This document shows, piece by piece, positions 61,761 to 64,000 of a stretch of 64,000 bases of DNA. The translations under genes and the position numbers were made by a program. Numbering within the stretch: the first letter of the stretch is position 1; each line of letters begins with the position of its first letter. The notes below the pieces were generated by a model. It saw only the letters and a list, made by a program, of their open reading frames with translations, made no database searches and had not been told where the DNA came from. Source of the DNA: Thermodesulfovibrio sp. 3907-1M (GTDB lineage: Bacteria > Nitrospirota > Thermodesulfovibrionia > Thermodesulfovibrionales > Thermodesulfovibrionaceae); the NCBI RefSeq assembly GCF_040450955.1, contig NZ_CP144373.1, positions 1,344,486 to 1,408,485 on the forward strand, given 5' to 3'.

Positions 61761-62003
61761 ATGGTAAGAAAACTTTTTCTGATTGCTGTCTGCTTTGTGG
61801 TATTTGTTATTTCTGGATTTGCAGTTACACAAAATCAAGATACTGCCACAGCTTCTCAAAGAGTTGATTACTGCCTTGCAATGAATTCAGATGGAAAAAT
61901 TGAAACAATGATAGCTGTCAAACCATGCACACCATCAGGCTGGTGGTGCACCTCTAATAGCCAGTGCTGCAGTGGCAGATGCACAAACAATGTATGTGAT
62001 TAG
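61761..62003 (+). CDS. secreted mini-protein with cystine-knot cysteine spacing
   Basis: 80 residues. Signal peptide about 1-22 (ISGFA), then a short spacer and a C-terminal 24-residue Cys-rich end. Its cysteines follow C-x6-C-x5-CC-x3-C-x4-C (CTPSGWWC, then SQCC, SGRC, NNVC), the inhibitor-cystine-knot (knottin) spacing. One more Cys lies earlier (DYCLAMNS). Knottins are very stable and often inhibit proteases or bind surfaces; role here unknown. GGAGG precedes the ATG. Probably cotranscribed with the DUF4384 gene. Confidence 0.8.
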   Translation: MVRKLFLIAVCFVVFVISGFAVTQNQDTATASQRVDYCLAMNSDGKIETMIAVKPCTPSGWWCTSNSQCCSGRCTNNVCD

Positions 62004-62015
62004 ATGATGTTCTTT

Positions 62016-62210
62016 GTCATTCAGAGGGCTTGTCCCGAGCCGAAGGCGAGGGATCTCCTTGTGACAGCGAAAAAAGCGGAGGAGATTCCTCGCTTCGCTC
62101 GGAATGACAAAAAAGGGTAAACAAGGAATGACAAAGAAGGGTAAAAAAGGAATGACAAAGAAGGGTAAAAAAGGAGGAGATTCCTCGTTGCTAACGCTCC
62201 TCGGAATCAC
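62016..62210. repeat. cluster of inverted repeat elements
   Basis: Three elements of the class seen at 39336 and 41357: GTCATTCAGAGG ... GAGGGATCTCC (62016-62061), GGAGATTCCTCG ... CTCGGAATGAC (62081-62108, opposite orientation) and GGAGATTCCTCG ... CTCGGAATCAC (62176-62210). Each can fold on itself. Short minus-strand frames through them read like repeat-derived peptide, not genes. Confidence 0.75.
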
Positions 62211-62310
62211 AAAGTAAAGGGCAGGAATGACAAAGTAAAGGAACAGAATAACAAAGAAAAAGACCAGAATGACAAAGTAAAAGAGACTTGGAATGAAAAA
62301 GTAAGGGTTG
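62101..62310 (+). repeat. degenerate tandem repeat of about 24 bases
   Basis: Units starting GGAATGACAAAGAAGGG: copies at 62101, 62125 and 62149 are 24 bases long and almost identical; after a hairpin insert, four more decayed copies of 21-24 bases run to about 62310. The unit derives from the GGAATGAC end of the neighbouring inverted element. With the inverted elements it fills 62004-62350; no gene is seen there. Confidence 0.8.
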
Positions 62311-62350
62311 CTTTAACAAGAAAAAAAGCGTTGTAGAATGGTAGAAAAAT

Positions 62351-62379
62351 TTGACATTGTAAAAGGAATACATTAGAAA
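62351..62379 (+). promoter_or_regulatory. promoter placed for a leaderless transglutaminase-like mRNA
   Basis: TTGACA (62351-62356), 17 bases, TAGAAA (62374-62379), then five bases and the ATG at 62385. The mRNA would begin at the start codon. No Shine-Dalgarno is present in the 15 bases before the ATG. The -35 box is perfect; the -10 box is weak. Confidence 0.5.
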
Positions 62380-62384
62380 AAGTC

Positions 62385-64000
62385 ATGAGAAAAATTTTGA
62401 TAGTTTATAAAATTCTGATACTATTTTTTATAGTTTTCCTCTGCCCTTCTGCATTCTCAAAAACTCTTATTCTTGAAGGAAGTCTTCAAAGCAGGATAAA
62501 GGTAACCCAGCAGATGCGATTTGATGTACCAGAGCCTCTTGAAACACTGAGTTTCAAATTTGCTCTTCCAAAGAATTTCTTAAATAAATTCATGTCCCAG
62601 AAAATCCAGAATCTTGATATAAAAATTGAGCCAGAGCCAGAAAAATTTGAAACAGTAACTGACAGGTATGAAAATCACTGGGGCATTGCAAGCTGGAAAA
62701 ATCTCACAAAATCAGTGAAAGTAATAGTTACCTTTGAAGCTTTTGTTGGCTCAGAGCTTAAAGCAGAAAACTCATTAGCAGAGTTTCCTCTAAAAAGCAT
62801 TCCTGAATCTGAAAGACTTTTTCTCAAATCAACAGAGCTCGTGCAGTCTGAACATCCTGAAATCATAAAGCTTACACAGGAGCTTACAAAAGATGCTCAA
62901 ACAGAATATGAAGCAGTTACAAGGATTCTCAACTGGGTTGTTGACCACATAAAATACACCTACAATCCACCTCAGTTTGATGCCCTATGGACACTTAAAA
63001 CAGGTAAGGGAAACTGTCAGAACTTTGCCCACATTGCAATAGCACTTCTTAGAGCATCTGGAATTCCATCAAGAGTTGTGGGAGGACTCACTTTGAAGGA
63101 ACAGTGGAAGATTCCAATGGGAAAAAGCTTTCTTGTTCAGAGCATGGGACAGGGAGGACATGCATGGATAGAGATTTATTTCCCTGATCTTGGATGGCTG
63201 AGCTATGACCCCCAACAGTCAAAACAGTTTACATCAACAAGGCACATAAAGCAAACTCACGCTCTTGAATCAGACGAGGTGAATGATACATGGAAAGCTT
63301 ATCCTTACCTGCCTGCATATACTGAAACAATCAATGCACAGTTTCTCTTTGACAGAATTAATATATCACCAAAAGCTTCAGAGAATTATCCAAAAGCCTA
63401 TCTTTTAAGCAACAAAATGATAGTTAAAAGAGAGATAGTGGAAAAGCCACCTCCTCCGCCGCCACCTCCACTATTACCAAAAGAAAAGGTATTTGAATTC
63501 GGAAATATGGATTTCCCTAATCTCGTTGAGCTATATCAGATTTCTGGAGACAGAGCAATGAAAATACTTGATAGGGAAACAGCAGAGTATGTTACTTCAA
63601 AATACATCTATGCTCAGGCATTCAGAGTTGACGAACTTGTAGAGATTGAAAAAATATCCCTTGCAATGAGAAAATTCGGTGGTGATGGGACTATTTATAT
63701 TGATCTCGTATATGATGAAAACAGTAAGCCAGGGCTTAAAGGATTCAGGTCAAATCCTGTATTTCTTGAAAACATTCAAAAAAGACCGGGCTATTACTGG
63801 ATTGATTTTACATTCCCAGATAAGGTAATTATAGAAAAGGGAAGATACTGGATAGTGCTTAGGCATTCTGGAGATGTTATAATAAACTGGTTTTTCATAC
63901 CGGGGAATCCCTATGGAGATGCTGATGATACCCGTTCAACTCTTAAAGGATACAGCTGGGAAGATATTTTAAACTATGACTTTGTATTTAAAGTAAGGGC
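62385..64000 (+). CDS. secreted transglutaminase-like protein (3' end cut off by window)
   Basis: At least 538 residues, open to the window edge. Signal peptide about 1-27 (PSAFS). Residues about 175-290 are a transglutaminase-like (papain-type) domain with the full triad Cys211 (GKGNCQNFAH), His259 (GGHAWIEIYF) and Asp275 (LSYDPQQS). An eight-proline run lies near residues 353-360, then a beta-rich domain resembling a jellyroll adhesion or carbohydrate-binding module. Bacterial members act as proteases, amidases or cross-linkers. Nothing says which here. It lies directly after the repeat cluster. Confidence 0.87.
   Translation, partial: MRKILIVYKILILFFIVFLCPSAFSKTLILEGSLQSRIKVTQQMRFDVPEPLETLSFKFALPKNFLNKFMSQKIQNLDIKIEPEPEKFETVTDRYENHWGIASWKNLTKSVKVIVTFEAFVGSELKAENSLAEFPLKSIPESERLFLKSTELVQSEHPEIIKLTQELTKDAQTEYEAVTRILNWVVDHIKYTYNPPQFDALWTLKTGKGNCQNFAHIAIALLRASGIPSRVVGGLTLKEQWKIPMGKSFLVQSMGQGGHAWIEIYFPDLGWLSYDPQQSKQFTSTRHIKQTHALESDEVNDTWKAYPYLPAYTETINAQFLFDRINISPKASENYPKAYLLSNKMIVKREIVEKPPPPPPPPLLPKEKVFEFGNMDFPNLVELYQISGDRAMKILDRETAEYVTSKYIYAQAFRVDELVEIEKISLAMRKFGGDGTIYIDLVYDENSKPGLKGFRSNPVFLENIQKRPGYYWIDFTFPDKVIIEKGRYWIVLRHSGDVIINWFFIPGNPYGDADDTRSTLKGYSWEDILNYDFVFKVR

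Noticed and set aside
61761-62003. reading the cystine-knot mini-protein as a toxin
   Set aside because: The spacing alone does not show toxicity; no immunity or delivery gene is adjacent. Inhibitor or structural roles fit the context equally well.
61935-62210. minus-strand frame with repeated FLPFFVIP units
   Set aside because: Translation of the tandem and inverted repeats; such repeat-derived peptide is often mis-annotated as a gene.
62101-62310. CRISPR array
   Set aside because: Units are tandem without unique spacers, they decay along the array, and no cas gene is present.

Overview
The window looks like chromosomal DNA of an AT-rich, Gram-negative, probably thermophilic and anaerobic bacterium. 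Gene content and order (split F-type ATPase operon with paired b subunits, lptC-lptA-lptB-rpoN-hpf-rapZ, hybrid cluster protein, sigma-54-controlled flagella, endonuclease Q) best fit Nitrospirota, for example a Thermodesulfovibrio-like organism. This is inference from gene families; no database was searched. The genes are dense, with many 1-30 base overlaps and several TTG/GTG starts.

Layout. 1-5030 (minus): F1Fo ATP synthase genes beta (cut by the window edge), gamma, alpha, delta, b and b', read from a clear sigma-70-type promoter at 5084-5112. 5156-9666 (minus): rapZ, hpf, rpoN, lptB, lptA, lptC. 9901-22783 (plus): one tightly packed run of envelope and isoprenoid genes (uppS, cdsA, dxr, rseP, NUDIX, an HldE-C/KdsC fusion, pgsA, plsY, queC, a PlsC-like acyltransferase), then a coiled-coil nuclease-like protein, an endonuclease Q homologue and a UvrD-like helicase. 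It ends at a bidirectional terminator shared with a DJ-1/PfpI gene. 23463-24973: an MlaE/MlaF-type ABC transporter pair. 25084-26700 (minus): hcp, with an FNR-type operator centred exactly 41.5 bases upstream of its predicted transcription start.

26849-41140 (plus) is a flagellar regulon. It opens with a receiver-less sigma-54 activator, a TPR protein and an NtrC-type kinase/regulator pair. A consensus -24/-12 promoter follows, then flgB, flgC, fliE, fliF, fliG, fliH, fliI, fliJ, motE-like, fliK, flgD and flgE. rpoN itself lies 20 kb away in the same window. A pseudogene scrap and genome repeats separate this from a Crp/Fnr-type regulator (41468-42151).

42278-62003 (plus) is the most unusual part: a long run of genes whose products nearly all carry signal peptides or lipoboxes. 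It holds an SLH/TPR lipoprotein, three proteins with LPP20/FlgT-like modules, a SIMPL protein, a secreted TPR-CHAT protease, a YLYP-motif protein, a serpin with predicted P1 Lys, a TPR-PDZ protein, a secreted WD40-caspase (C14), a DUF4384-type protein, a protein with 11 cysteines in its mature part, and a mini-protein with cystine-knot spacing. I read it as a possible cell-envelope proteolysis and inhibition system: two clan CD proteases, whose relatives often cleave after Lys/Arg, sit beside a serpin whose bait residue is Lys. A repeat-rich stretch (62016-62310) then precedes a secreted transglutaminase-like protein that runs off the window.

Four genes (9901, 19135, 41468, 62385) lack a Shine-Dalgarno sequence and have a -10-like hexamer exactly five bases before the ATG, which points to leaderless mRNAs.
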